64,000 nucleotides of DNA from Chaetorhynchus papuensis. Lineage: Eukaryota; Chordata; Aves; Passeriformes; Rhipiduridae. The notes beneath the pieces were generated by a model. The model did not search any database and was not told the DNA's origin. It was given only the letters and a program-made list of their open reading frames with translations. This document shows positions 51,801 to 64,000 of the stretch, piece by piece (position 1 is the first letter of the stretch; each line of letters starts with the position of its first letter). A program made the position numbers and the translations under genes. Where the stretch lies: NCBI GenBank assembly GCA_013396525.1, contig VWYX01000252.1, positions 900,364-964,363 on the forward strand. The letters run 5' to 3'.

Positions 51801-54800
51801 GGTGCCTGCTGCCAATCTAGTTATGGGCAGCAACTGCAGTTGCTTTTAATTTCTGAAAGGTCCCCTTTCTCACATCTCATCCAATTGCTCCCCTACTCAC
51901 TGGCATTGTCTAGGTCTCCTTGTCTGCAACTGCTGAAGTTTTGGGTTGATTGTTCGTGTAAGGAATTACATGTGGTATTCTAATTGAGGTCTTGCTGCTG
52001 CCTTATGAAATGCTGGTTAGATTACCACATGCCTGCCTGCGTTCTGGAATTCTTCAGATTCCATTCTGCTGTGTTCCCGATTGTGCCCTGTCTATTCTGC
52101 ACACCTCTTGTTGGTTGTTTACCTGGCTACCGTGTCTCACATCTGTTGTTTTTGTCCGATGACCTTCTCTGTTGTTGGTAAATGTCAACCTGTCAATTGA
52201 GAACTACGTTGAATTTCATTACCTGGTTTTTACTAGAGCTCTCGGGTCAGGAGGTCTTCCTATGTGGTTCTGCCTCTGTCTGTCACATTAATGATGCTTT
52301 TATGGCTACATGGGTGTGCAGCCTTTCAACTTCAGCTAAACTACAGGATGGCATACGGTCTGGTTTGTTGTTGCAGACTGTTGGTGCAACCTGAGGATCA
52401 TCTCCTAGAGATGCATTGCTAACTTACAAATGGTTGTGGTTACATTTGGCAATGGTTAACTGATGTAGCTCAGCAAATATCCTATGTGTTGGTGTCCACT
52501 TGGGCCCTTTTGGATTGTACTGCAGGCTTTTTCTTCAGTAAAAGAAATAATGAATCATTTTTCGCTCTGATGGTGCCTGGGCATCCAACAGCAGTGAGGA
52601 AGCCAGATCTCGCTACGGAGCAACGAGGCTTTTGCAGCTGCTTCATCCTGTAGGCCGGGGAGCACTTGCATTCTTATGTTCTGTGTTTTACCATTGCACT
52701 GGTGTGAGGGCCTTTAAACTGCTGAATTTGGAATGGGGCAAAAATCACCTAATGTAAACAGAAACAGTTCCTGACTATGCATATTTGTTCCGGGCCAGGT
52801 GGAGATCCACTTGGAGGAGATACAGAATGAGGGTCTCCTGGTGTCGTGGACATTCAAGGACAGACCAAACTTGGACCTTTTGGTTCTTCCGCGACTCGAA
52901 CTTCCTGAGGTGAGTGGCTAATGGTGGGAGGCTGACTTTGAGTGGAGGAAGGGAGGAAGGAGCAGGAACACCTAGAAGGCAGGCTGCTGTGAAGGAGGAA
53001 GGTTGGCAACTCACTGTCGTGGCCCTTTAGGGCAGTGGAGGGGATTCTTTCACCCTGGAATCGATACTAGCTCAGCTGTGTCATAACAGCATCCTCGAGG
53101 GCCGAAGTGGTACTGGTATCTATTGAAGGCTTTCTGTCTATGTAGGTTCCTCCTGCTGTTGTCAGATGTAGAGCTGCAAAACGAGCTGGGTTGCCGCTCT
53201 CTCTTTGCGTGAGGTGGTGCTTGTTTGTTGTTGTGTTGGTCTGGTTTTGTTGGTTATGTTTGGTTGGGGTTTTTTTAAGAGATTAGTTAAGATTTAAGAG
53301 ATTAATGTGGGGAACCCACGGGTTAGAAGTGCAACGAACAGAATGTGGGCGTGCTTGCGCTTCCATGATCCAAATTGATTGGTTGATTTGTTGTTTTATT
53401 GACATCTCTGTTACTTTATCCCTAGTAGATGTAGGGATTTGGCTGTTTTCCCAAAAGCATGGTAGCACCGTCTCCTGAGGTGGCGAGCATGTGACAAACT
53501 GTAAAAGCTGTATTGTAAAAACATACGCCAGATAGACTCCAGATGTTGAGGCTTAGTTTGTCTCATTTAGAAAGCTTGCATTTGCCTGCAGCTGCTACAC
53601 GGAAGCTTTAAGCACTGAGGAGAGTGAGTATGGGATATGGGAAGAGTATCTGGTAGGTTATTGCTGGGAGAATGACTGCATAACATTTTAGAGGCTCGAG
53701 AGCCAGGTGGAGCTGTAACTGTGTCCTTTTTTTTATGACTTTCCTGCATTTCCTCTTGATTTGCGGAGAGAAGGATGAAGGGAGAGTGGATCTGTCCACT
53801 ATAAAGGATCTGATCGAGGATACCATTGTCAGCACGAAGCCAGCCATGACGGTGAATTTGATGGCCATTACCGCTGGAGCCAGTGCGGTAAGTCGCTCTC
53901 CTCGTGTCATTCTTGTGCCTCGATCACAGGCCCTGAGACACTTCTGAGGGCTGAAGCTCAGGCAGGAATCCAGGGGTCGAGTCTCGCTTCTGGGTGACGG
54001 CCGAATCCTGGCCTGCACCGTCACAGGAGTTTGGGTACTGCAACATGGTGCGTAGGGATAAATAGCAATTGCTTCCAAGGGCGGTTCCTTGCACCTTTTT
54101 CCTCGAATGCTGATTGTCGGTCATGTACTTGTGGAGCTGGACTGCCTGAGGTACATCTCTGTTTTGGCAGTCTTCCTTGCTCTGAACACCAGGGCTCTTT
54201 CTGGGGCAGCCTTTGCAGGCGTGGAATGGTCCGTGGTTTGTCACTGTCAGTTGGCCGCAGGTAGCCAGCAAGCTTGTTCTTGCCTGTATCCTTTTCTGTC
54301 TGCCTTAAACTTCCCATCTAAAGTAACACGAGGGCCCACTGGAGGTAAATAGCTCGGGAAACCTGCAGCGTCTCTTGATGGCTTTGCAGGTATTCCCCGG
54401 TGTTGGTGTAAGGAGCTACTTAATAGATAGAAGGACAATGCATCTTGCTGCTGTCTGCTGGCGAGTGAACGATAAAGGTATCGGTCTCGCTCTCGTCATT
54501 CCTCAGGTACCCAGCAATAAGCTGACTCGAGAGTCCCCGTCCGGAGTAGCAGCAGCCCCTCTGGGTTCTAAGCTGTTGCTCCGGAATCTTCGAGTGCTGA
54601 ACTTGGGCTGCCAGGGGAAGGGAGGTAAGCGTGAAAACATTGCTGATCCACAGGGGCAAGCGCGCAGGTGGTGAGACTGGAGCGAGTGGATGTTTTGGGT
54701 GGGTTTGAATGGAAAAGAGAGACGTGTGCCTGACGAACCGCTGCCTCTTGTTGACGAGCACACGTGTGCCCTCTGTCTCTCTGGTGCAGGAGTCGGGGAG

Positions 54801-57800
54801 ATACGCTGCGTGGCAGAGCTAGACAGCCCCCCACAGCAGAAGTGGACGAGGCCGATGACAGGTGGCAGTGTCGGTGCCGCAGGAGAGATGGAGTGGAATG
54901 ACGAGTTCTTTCTGTAAGTGTCTGCTCCCTTTCTGGCCTAACCACAGTGTAGGTGGACCGGCACAGCCTCTGGGTATCTTAAACCGTGCTGCAGTAACCG
55001 ATGTGCGTGGTGCAGGGGTGAAGTCTGCACCACGGGGCAATGTCCGTTTGTGCTGCCCCCATGCTGGACAGCCGATTCCGGCAATCGGTCCCGGCTGGCG
55101 TACGTATTTCTCACTTCCCTGGACACGCTGTGTTTTAACTGGGTGGGCAGAAACGCTGACCGTAGGAGCAGCAGGTGCAGTAGGGCTGTAGCATAAACAG
55201 CCTTCCAGAGGGATTGCCCTCTTGACTTCCACTGGCAACCTACACAGCTCTGCAGGGTACACGAACCAGAGTTCTCATTTCTGTAGTTTGGTGCTCTAGT
55301 CGTGTCCTCCACAGTAGTGCGTGCTACTGAAACTTTGGAGAGGGTGATGAGGCGTGTGAGATTAGAGGGAGGGAAGATACAGGATGAGGTTGTTTGCTCC
55401 CTGGCCACTTACAAAAGAGTGCCTAACACCAGCCCATCTTCGGTTTCAACAGGGAGTTGGGACCTAGAAGCAAAGAACTGAAACTACAGGTGCTGGGGAA
55501 CAGCGACGGAGGGGGAAGTGAGTATGGGCAGCCATAAGATGGGTTATAAGACGGGGAGGCAAAAATGTCTAAGGGACTTACTGCACTTTAAGCCCATGGT
55601 AGTTCTATGTCGGTACGACGTGTGATGAATTCTGCAAAGGATTTTTCGTGTTTTAGCTTTATGTGAGCTCCTGACTGTGTGAAGTAACACTGGGTTCTGT
55701 TCTTCTTACCAAAATGGTCTGGATCTGACCTTGAATCGGGAGGTTCCTGTGGCCTGCCTGTCTCCATTCTGAAGCAGGGAGAGGGGCATGTGGGATTTTC
55801 CCTCCTGTGTTAGGAGAGCTTTGCATACAGCTCTTAACTGTTCATTTGTACTCAGTCAGGGACTAACTGCAGTATCTATTTTTGATGGAGGCCCCACAAC
55901 GGTCACCTTTTCAAGGCAGTTGATTCCTGGATTGTTAAAGAGCAGCGGAGGAGCGCTGCCTGCCCCTTCTCCCTCTTGAGCCTGGGAGTTAGCGGAGTTG
56001 TGGCGATCTGCCATGTTGGCCCATAGGGCTGCCTCCCTAAAGCAGGGGTTACCTTGGAGATGTCTGAGGTGCTGAGGTCCTGTGAAGCGTTTCATTTTTA
56101 CTCTCCCTTCTTGCAGATGTGCTGCTGGCATATGCCACGCTTTTGATTGATTCTTTGGGCAAACAACCATCTGGGAGACAGGTCTGCTCACTGGCCCCGG
56201 GAGCTGGACAGTCACTGACAGCTGAAGCTACCATTACGTTGGAGGTGAGCTCGTGACCCCGCAAGCTCTGCATGCACGCGTGCTCTGGAAGCGTTCGCGA
56301 TGCGAGCCTCTAGCTGGAGACGCGCATGTTTGGACCTGAGCTTGACGCAGAGGACTAGCAGACCCTTACGCCGTGGAGGGGTGGGTGTCACCTGACCCTC
56401 GGTCCCTGAGCCTCCTGCTGTTGAACCGATACTGTATTGGGGATGGCTCCTTGGTGCCCAGAGCTCTAGATTTTGTTGCCCAATCATGCCGGCCTTTCCA
56501 TCTGGGAAGAAGAGAACCTCTCTGAGCAGTGCTTTACTCTTTATAGCTGCTGTTCCAGGAGTCTCCCGCATCTTTGAATGCTCAGCATGCCGCATCTCTG
56601 CGAACCAGCATCACCCCCACTAAGAAGGTGGAGATGGATCGGACCATCATGCCCGATGGCACCATCGTGACTACTGTCACCACAATTCAGTCCCGGCCCA
56701 AGGCAGACTGCAAACTGGGTGAGGCTGCGCGGCAGCAGGCGCACTGTACGGGTGGCTGCTGAGGCAGCACAAACTTAGCTGCGATACTCTCGTGGCTGCT
56801 CACGAAGGCAGTAGCAAAACTGTTTAGCCATCACATCTGGTTATCGCAGGCTCACGCTTTACGTACCGCTTCTGGCGTGCGGGTTGGAACGTGGGCATCC
56901 TCGCTGTTTCCCTAGCGTCTTTGTGGCTGGCTGGAAACTCTTGTGTAGCCCTAGGGGAGAGAATTCGTGCAGCTCTGTGTCTGGGGGGAAGGTGAGGTAG
57001 GGATAAGCCTCTCTCGCACCCTTTTGGCAGCGGGAGGTCTAATGCGTATGCTGCCGCATAACCTCTGCGTGAGGTCAGGCTAAGCGTTTAGCCATGCTTT
57101 CTCTAGTTTCTTCACTGCTAACGAGGTTACGCTGAACGTGCTGAATGTGGACCCAAAAGCACATTGACCTCGCTTAATAGGGGTTGTTGCTGCTTGCGGT
57201 CTGGTGTCCTGGTGAATGTGGTGCTGGATATTCCAAGAGGTGGGGCTGGGAAATGACACGAATGAGGTATTGCTATGCGTCTGCTTCACAGGACTGCAGC
57301 CCAGAAAGGCAACCATATACCTGGGCTGCATCAAAAGAAGCATGGCCAGCAGGTCGAGAGAGGTGATTCTCCCCCTCTGCTCTGCTCTTGTGAGACTCCA
57401 CCTTGGGTACCGTGTCCAGCCTTGCGGCCCCCCAACACGTGAAAGACACGGACCTGTTGGAGTGAGTCCAGAGGAGGGCCACTAAGTTGGTCACGTACCT
57501 GGAATGCCTCCCTGTGAAGAAAGGCTCCCCAGAGAAGAGAAGGCTCTGGGTAGACATTATAACAAGCAGCCTTCCAGTACCTAAAAGGAGGCTTACAAAA
57601 AGGCTGAAGAGGGATTTTTTACAAGGGCACGCAGCGATAAGACAAGGGGGAATGGCGTTACGCTAATGGAGATTTATATTAGCCATTAGGAAGAAACTTT
57701 TCCCTCTGAGGGTGGTGAGGCACTGGCACATGTTGCCCAGGGAAGCTGTAGCTGCCCCATCCCTGGAAGCGTTCAAGACCAGGCTGAACGGGGCCCTGAG

Positions 57801-60800
57801 CAATCTGGTCTAGTGGCAGGCTGGTTGGAACTAAGTGGTCTTTTAAGGTCCCTTCCGACCCAAACCGTTCTGTGATTCTGATTTTTTCCCAGTAGGCTTC
57901 TTACTGCTTTGTTGCTGCAAAGCCTTACAGAGCCAGCCTCGCAGGCTCTCCGAACGCTCACTTGAGGCTTTCTGGGGTTGCGCATAGGGGACACAGTATG
58001 ATAGCGTAGCTGCGTAAGCTTCATCTCCGCTTACTGGGATCTCTGTGTCTCTTTTGCTGTGAAGATTCACCATCGAGGTCGCCTTCCAAGGTGGAAGTGA
58101 CTGAAAAGAAGACAACGGTGCTTTTGGAGGCCGGCTGTCCTCGTGGCCACTTGCCCAGCAGTAGCCGTAAGTGCTTGGAAATTTGAGGCTCTTACTGAAG
58201 TAACGGTGTTCCTTAGCCTGTTTTAGAAAGTGACAGTCTGAGTGCGGTTCCCCGAACTCATTGATGTTTTCTGCTTCAGAGAATGGCCAAGCGCCCAAGT
58301 GAAGGTGGGGGCAGAAGGCTGGTGGTGGGGTGTGGGCAGGTATAAGACATTCCCTTTTGACTATCCAGTCAGTGACTGTGAGTGTTTCCTTGCCTGACAA
58401 GAACTTTCCAGTCTATCTGGACCCAAAGAACTTTGCGCGCCCTGCACTTGGGCCTCTGATTATGTCTGAAAGAGAGCACTGCAGCCATTTTGACAGTTTG
58501 CTGCCAAAGCAAACTATTGGGAGTCTTTGGAAGTCTTCATTGAGCGGGGTGGGGGGCATTTTAATGACATGCCTGGTGGGAAATGAAACTTTTCAGGTAC
58601 CTAAAAAAGCCAAGAGCTAGCTGTACAGAGTTCCCTTTGTTCGGTTTATTTGTACAAGTCTGTAATAAACTCTGGGTGGGGAAACTACGTTCGTGTGCAT
58701 CTAAGTTGCCTATTACAAGCGTCGCGGTCGGCAAGCAACCTTTTGCCTCTGCTGAAGGTTGCTACTGCAAGCATCGGTATTTTTCTTGTGCTCAGGGGAT
58801 AGCCATATGCCCAACGGCTTGGATCCGGTGGCCGAGACGGCAATCAGGCAGCTAACTGAGACGAATAACAAGACCATCAAGAAGACGCCAACAAAACGTA
58901 GTACACTGATCATCTCAGGAGTGTCCAAGGTCTCTGGTAGTTAGGAGCCGCATTTCCAGTCTGGGAGGTGGTTTTAAGGGATGCGTGCGTGAAACTAGCC
59001 TGTCCTGTAGGGACCGGTGTTGGAAGGTTCCGGCACAGATGACTGGCTCATCAGAAGCCTTTCGCTGCTTCCCAGCGAGCATTAAAAGGTACCTTGCCAG
59101 TCTGCGGGGCAGCTGCTGGTGGGAGTTCACAACAGGCAGCTGCAGAAAGGGAAGTGGCTGCCATAGCTGGTGTTGAACCTTGTGGAGAATATAAGGAGTT
59201 CTCCTCGAACTTGGCTACGGGAGCGAGGGATGTGCAGCAGAACGCTTTGTAATAGGCCGCGTTACAGTGTATTTCAGCCAAAGAGGGATAATTGTGCGTT
59301 GGTACTATCTAGCACTGATGATCCGAACCGGGCCATCCGTACACAGGTGTAGATGGAAGTAGGGAGATGAATGCAATTCTTTTGATCCTGTCTTCATGTC
59401 TGTCTGCCCTTCTAACCCCCCCGTCAGGTACCTATTGCTCAAGATGAAATGGCACTTTCTCTGGGTTATGCTGCATCCCTGGAGGCCACAGCGTACGGGG
59501 ACTCTGAGGCAGAGGGCACAGCTGAGCGGACGCACGATTCTACTGAATTGTCACGGCCGCTGGAAGCGTCGCCGTTGGGACAAAGGGACAGTCAGGAGCC
59601 GGATGAGACAACACGATCAGACATCTCTGAAAGACCGTCGGTGGAAGATGTTGAGTCCGAAACTGGTTCTACGGGAGCCCTTGAGACCAGGAGCTTGAAA
59701 GATCACAAAGGTAAGGATGAACTGTTACATGGTAGCTCACGTGAGCCTGTGACATTAGCTGTACATGAGGACAAAGTGACATCCGAGTTTCCCACCCGAG
59801 CATGGGGTCTGCAGCCGCCTTTCAGCATAGCAAAGAGCAGCTTCTGACGGAGCCTGGAAGAGCCCGCCTTTCTCTTGTGGTTTTTCCACTGGAATGATTC
59901 CAAATGCCTCCATTTGTAGGTGTCTGATTCCTGTAGCCTTCTGAGTTTCTACACTCACTTGGATGGGAACCCTGCTCAGCCTGTGTATTCTAGAGGACCT
60001 CTTTTCTCTCCCTGGCCTCCAGGTCCACGGATCAGGCGCACGTCCGTAAATAATGATTCCTCCTCTGAATTTGGCCACCCGTGGTGTGGAAATGGAGGCG
60101 GCCCAGCAATGTGGATTGTATGGGCCTCAATTGCCCTCCTTCTTTCTCTGTTAGTATCGAAGCAGCTAGTGCCTCTGACCTGTCGTACTGTAAAATGTCC
60201 CCACAAACTCACTTCTTTTAAATGATGGAGTGGGCCCGCCCCAACCTAGCTGCCATCCCGGCCTTTCTGCACATTTGTCAGTTAGGTGGGTGGCGCACCT
60301 TGGATTTTTCTGCTGCCGAATGACGTAAATAAACGTAAATCAAAATCTTGATTACTCAGAGTATCGGAGTGGGACAAATTCTGGGGAGTTGTACCCCATT
60401 ACGACCTGGTGTGGGTTGAGCTGTGGAGGCCCCTTTTTTGCATGTCAGTGGGTAGAAAGGTGTGCGACCCAGATTCTTGAGAGACCCAGCAGGTGGGGAA
60501 GAGAGGAAAAATGGAAAGCAAACGCCCTCCGTAGGAAATACCCTAGGAGTGTTACTTGGCGTGCAGGTTTTAGATGTGTCTTTCTGATCTATTTGACATT
60601 GAGAGCAATCGGCGTCTCCGTCTTCTCCTGCTCAAGTGAGTCATAAAGAGCTATTGGCGTTATTTGCCTCCAGACTGGGCGTGCCATGAAAACGCAGGCA
60701 GTTGTTCCAGGTGCTCGATGACAAAGTTAATCCATGTGCCCTGGAGACAGGCTGGTCTGAGAGGCCTTTTCCCTCTTGTATGTTCCTCTCAGGGTCTTCA

Positions 60801-61366
60801 GATTCAGATGTTCTCGCTTGTTTTCCATTCATATGAGTCTTGGCTTTCATTTAAAATTCTGCACTCTTCCACCGAGGGGAGGACGTTGTGAAAGAAAGGA
60901 GGTTTACGCAGAGGGGACACGGGACAGAATGTTTAGCGAGGCGGCTTGTTGACGTTGCAGTCTGTCGTGAACCGAGAGTTTGCCTTGCGTTTGGAAGCTG
61001 GGATTAGCCAACCTGCCTTGCGCTTCTGCCGCTCAGCGTGGAAGAGGACCGCTGCATGTGCGAGAATGGCTGGGCGCGTTACTGTCCCTGAAACTCGCCA
61101 TTGCGGGATGCTATCACGGTTTCTGTCTCCTTCCTGTCTCTGCAGTTAGCTTTCTTCGGAGCGGTACCAAGCTCATCTTCCGGAGAAGGAGCAAGCAGAA
61201 GGAAGCGGGCCTGAGCCAGTCACACGATGACTTGTCCAATGTCACTGCCAACTCCACCACCAGGAAGAAAACTGGTAGCTTCTCTCACCGCCTCATCAAA
61301 CGCTTCTCCTTCAAGTCTAAATCCAAACCCAAAGGTAGTGACGACATATCAGCGGGTGAGAACTGA
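45865..61366 (+). CDS. C2CD2L: C2CD2L (TMEM24), ER-plasma membrane lipid-transfer protein, 14 coding exons
   Basis: ER-anchored protein that carries phosphatidylinositol to the plasma membrane, known from insulin-secreting and neuronal cells. Exons: 45865-46110, 50316-50411, 50789-50908, 52799-52909, 53771-53887, 54507-54624, 54790-54913, 55453-55517, 56117-56244, 56547-56718, 58065-58166, 58796-58929, 59428-59710, 61146-61366. Phases close to 678 residues (human about 706). Order: N-terminal membrane helix (ALVLLFAASLLTVAAWLLQY), SMP domain (exons 1-5), C2 domain (6-9), the conserved DRTIMPDGTIVTTVTT, NGLDPVAETAIRQLTE, and a basic C-terminal region (RSGTKLIFRRR, LIKRFSFKSKSKPK) of the type that binds the plasma membrane and is released by PKC phosphorylation. 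The exon 12 donor (AAG|GTCTCT) and the exon 5 and 11 acceptors are weak. The 3' end is uncertain: splicing from 61355 to 61599 would give a different tail ending at 61666. Confidence 0.93.
46111..50315 (+). other. C2CD2L: C2CD2L intron 1 (4.2 kb)
   Basis: Largest intron in the window. It begins GTACGG inside the CpG island and ends TTTGTAG. No exon, RNA gene or intact mobile element was recognised inside it; it holds the alternating purine-pyrimidine tract at 49865-49902. Confidence 0.6.
49865..49902. repeat. Alternating GC/GT purine-pyrimidine tract
   Basis: About 38 bases of CG, TG and CA dinucleotides in nearly strict purine-pyrimidine alternation, in C2CD2L intron 1. Such sequence can adopt Z-DNA; whether it does here is unknown. 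Confidence 0.7.
57290..57880 (+). mobile_element. CR1 LINE fragment (3' end) in C2CD2L intron 10
   Basis: Sense match to CR1: CTGGGCTGCATCAAAAGAAG, GGCCAGCAGGTCGAGAGAGG, AGTCCAGAGGAGGGCCACTA, GACAAGGGGGAATGGCGTTA, GAGGGTGGTGAGGCACTGGC, GGTCCCTTCCGACCCAAACC and TTCTGTGATTCTG. It starts further 5' in the element than the VPS11 copy and is less diverged. Its open frames are interrupted. Confidence 0.9.
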
Positions 61367-63810
61367 AGGAGGGAGAAGCCCATCGGAAAGATTTCTCAGA
61401 GATTGTTTTCTAGTCTCTTGTCTTCCCACTCCATGGTATCTGTGACTTGCGGTCCAGTTCTTTCCAACCTTGGCTGAGGGAAGACACCCCAGTGCTTTAC
61501 ACCGTTTGGGGAGCGGAAGCGGCAAACCCAGGACTCAGGCCGTTTGGCTGCCTTGGTTTAGCCTTCTCTGATTGTTGCACCCCACCGTGCTCTCCCAGAA
61601 AATCCAAGTGACGCACTAATCCCCCTGGGGGTCCCAGGAACTGCAGAAGTGACTCTGTCCGTGTAGCCATCCGGCATCGTCAGGTGCTTCACGGAAATTG
61701 GGGGCAGGTCTCTCAAGTGGCAGCCTTCAGAGAATCAAGAAACTACTGGGTTAGCTACATTGCCAGGAAGTGTGGGATGTAGCCTCACTCGGCTCTTCTA
61801 GTGAGAGAGAATGATGCAGTCACTGATGATCTAAACGCTATTATTGCTTGTGCTTGGCGCAGAGGCCGTAACCTGAGGCGTGCTGCAGGGTGACGTGTTC
61901 CTGGGCCATGAGCTGTCAGAAGACAGCTGTCAGAGTTGTGGTCCTCCATCTGGCTCTGCCGTTGCAACAGTCTCTGGTTCAGACAGCACCGAGGAGCCCC
62001 TGTTTTCTGTGCTGCGTTGGTGAAGGAAGAAGTCTCTAAGAAGAAGGAAGTTTTAACTGCTGCACAAGTTCTCGTAGAAGCCTGAGCCCTCTCAAGAACG
62101 CCTGGTCAGTGCTGTCAGTTCCGCCACCCTGTGCGGCCACCCTGTGACACAGCACTCCTTCCCACATCTGTGTTCTTGAACAGGGAAGGGCCTGCACTGA
62201 ATGCACACACCAGCTATGGCATGAGCAGATCCCTTTCTCTTGGGGGTGGTTGGGGATGTTGCCAGGCTGTCTTCCGGACCTGCGGAGCGTCCAGTCTTTT
62301 GGTTCTCATGCCAAGGACTGGCACCATGCTGGGGATGGATGGCGAGGAAAAAGGCAAGGAATGTAGTGAAAGGCAGTCCAATGGGGAGCCTGAAGGCACG
62401 TGCCAGAAAGAGGCAAGAGTTTACGTGTTTTCACTGATGAATTTCCTCTAGTAGAAGGACTCTTTCTGGATTGCATTTCCTTTCTTCTTGCAAACACAAT
62501 CCTTCCCATTCAAACAGGGCATTTCTGCAGCGGGTATTTGCAGAGGGAGAGGCGTGCAGGGGAAAATAGAATCCTTGTGCAGGAGGAGACCGTTCTTCTA
62601 GAGAAACAGTTGTCCGGTCTCCTAGCCTGTGCACATTTTATCTATAATATGCCCAGAAGTTCCTTTCAGATAGCACATAACAATGCTCTTTGGAGAAACG
62701 CTCGTGCCCTGTCAGCATGCCTGGTTTGAGAGAAAACTCCTGCTCTTCTGTGGGCTGTCGAGTTAAGGAGGTGGGACAGAGGGGAGGAAAAACCTCACAG
62801 AAGAGCTATTTCCCAGGCCTGCTCTTCCGTTAGAGTACCTCCTGTGGTGGTGTCTGTTGCCCTTCCTTATGCAGGATGCTACCAGCTGAAAAAGCAGTTC
62901 TCTTGGTGGCATGCGTAAAACGCGTTTCTTGGAAGGACAGACCTTGGCTTGCCCAATACTGCTGCCGTGTGCCGTTTCCAAAGACCAGAACGTGTTCGGT
63001 ATGCTGCTGCAAAAGGATTTATGGGCGGCCGTTTCTTGCACGTTTGTGCAGGTAGGGAAGGCCAGAGTTACCAAGGGCTCTAATTGAAAGTGCCAGTGTG
63101 TGCCAGCAGGAGGGACTCTCTGCTGTTTTTCCTGCCGATTCCTCACACAATTGGGCCTGTAGGAATCCAAAGAATTGTATTGGTCTGGCTGGCTGACCAG
63201 GAACTTCTATATCTGTTTTGGTCTGGGAGTCTTTGTCGTCCCCGAGCTCTGTCACGTCTTTTATCCTTTGTTTCTTTCCTCGTCCACATGGCGCTGTGGC
63301 TTTGTTTTCACTTCCGTGTGCTGTGGATGTCAGAGAACTCACTGTTTCTCGCTGAGGATCATTTTCCTTGATGCGAGTGACCGGTTTGTGCTACGGTGCT
63401 GTTGGAACTTGAGCAGATCCCATCTGCGGCTTGCCTGTAGCAATTCAGCCACCAGTTTGACATAGCCTTCTTTTACTGGGTTGGTGCGGTGCCGTCACGT
63501 GCGGTGCTGTCCTTCTCAGGCATGCCCTCGTCTCGGAGTTTGGCTTCAGTTTGGCGTTGTCTCTCTTGCGCCATCCCCTCTGTGACTTGCAGCTACGACG
63601 GTACTTTATGTTCCATTTTTGGATTTTATTTATTTGTTTTATACACTGTTTCAAGGTATTAAACCTTTGTGCCAGTTTGGCCAAATTTGGAAAAGAAATA
63701 TCCCCTGAGGGAAAGGCAGGTTGCCACCACCCCTCCCCCCACCAGGTTCGGGGAAAAAAAAATTATTTTCCTCGGAGGAAAGTGAAAGAAATAAAAACTA
63801 TTTATTTAAC
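61367..63810 (+). other. C2CD2L: Probable C2CD2L 3'UTR
   Basis: No further coding gene is recognised. HINFP, the next gene in mammals, was not found. The stretch ends with a plus-strand AATAAA at 63790-63795. Its first 300 bases may instead contain an intron and a last coding exon (see C2CD2L). Confidence 0.45.
63790..63806. promoter_or_regulatory. Opposed polyadenylation hexamers
   Basis: AATAAA on the plus strand at 63790-63795 and, five bases on, AATAAA on the minus strand (plus-strand TTTATT 63801-63806). This could mark the meeting point of C2CD2L with a convergent gene that starts beyond the window. Confidence 0.35.
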
Positions 63811-64000
63811 ACAACACACAGAAAAGGATAATAATGCCAGATGATAAAAACTCTCACTGTGGAGAGAAACCTGGAAAGATTTTCAGAGTCCTTCCAATAG
63901 CGTGGATGGGGTAGGTGGGCCCCAGCCCTGGGGGCCGTGGAAGAAAAGTTCTCCCGGTGTACTTCGATGTTGTGAAACAGTCCCAAAGAGAAGGAGAAAA
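63811..64000. other. Unassigned window end
   Basis: Nothing recognised on either strand. If a convergent gene exists to the right, this would be the end of its 3'UTR. Confidence 0.3.

Overview
The window looks like bird nuclear DNA. It holds five vertebrate protein-coding genes split into many short exons, small introns, CpG-island promoters, and three copies of the avian/reptilian CR1 retroposon carrying the usual CR1 3' end. The gene order DDX6 - VPS11 - HMBS - (H2AX) - DPAGT1 - C2CD2L matches the vertebrate block known from human 11q23.3. I cannot name the species.

Layout. 1-10789 (+): DDX6, from a 5'UTR intron through all 12 coding exons (483 residues), followed by a probable 3'UTR to about 16.55 kb that contains an 87-base assembly gap. 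17369-27387 (+): VPS11, complete in 16 exons (929 residues). 27724-37908 (+): HMBS, complete in 13 exons (381 residues), starting about 240 bases after the VPS11 polyadenylation signal. 38554-38880 (-): a decayed H2AX copy in the expected syntenic position. 40224-44856 (-): DPAGT1, complete in 9 exons (406 residues). 45865-61366 (+): C2CD2L/TMEM24, 14 coding exons, head to head with DPAGT1 across a 1-kb CpG-rich interval. The remainder to about 63.8 kb reads as C2CD2L 3'UTR. Exon joins were chosen by reading phase and similarity to the known protein families, and the phases close for every gene.

The genes do not form a pathway. DDX6 is the P-body RNA helicase. VPS11 is a HOPS/CORVET subunit of the late endosome and lysosome. 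HMBS is the third enzyme of haem synthesis. DPAGT1 starts N-glycan assembly in the ER. C2CD2L moves phosphatidylinositol at ER-plasma membrane contacts. They share compact spacing: VPS11 and HMBS run in tandem, each with paired CACGTG boxes of the TFEB/CLEAR type in its promoter, and DPAGT1/C2CD2L are divergent.

Most notable points: (1) the H2AX locus retains the end of the histone fold and the diagnostic SQEY tail, but an in-frame stop separates them and the N-terminal half is gone; (2) VPS11 intron 1 looks like a minor-class (U12) intron with unusual AT-AA ends, and HMBS intron 7 looks like a GT-AG U12 intron; (3) GC-AG introns occur in DDX6 (between the DE and AD of the DEAD box) and in VPS11; (4) HMBS intron 1 has a cluster of GATA sites, while the internal Met used by the mammalian erythroid isoform is absent. 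I found no previously undescribed multi-gene system.
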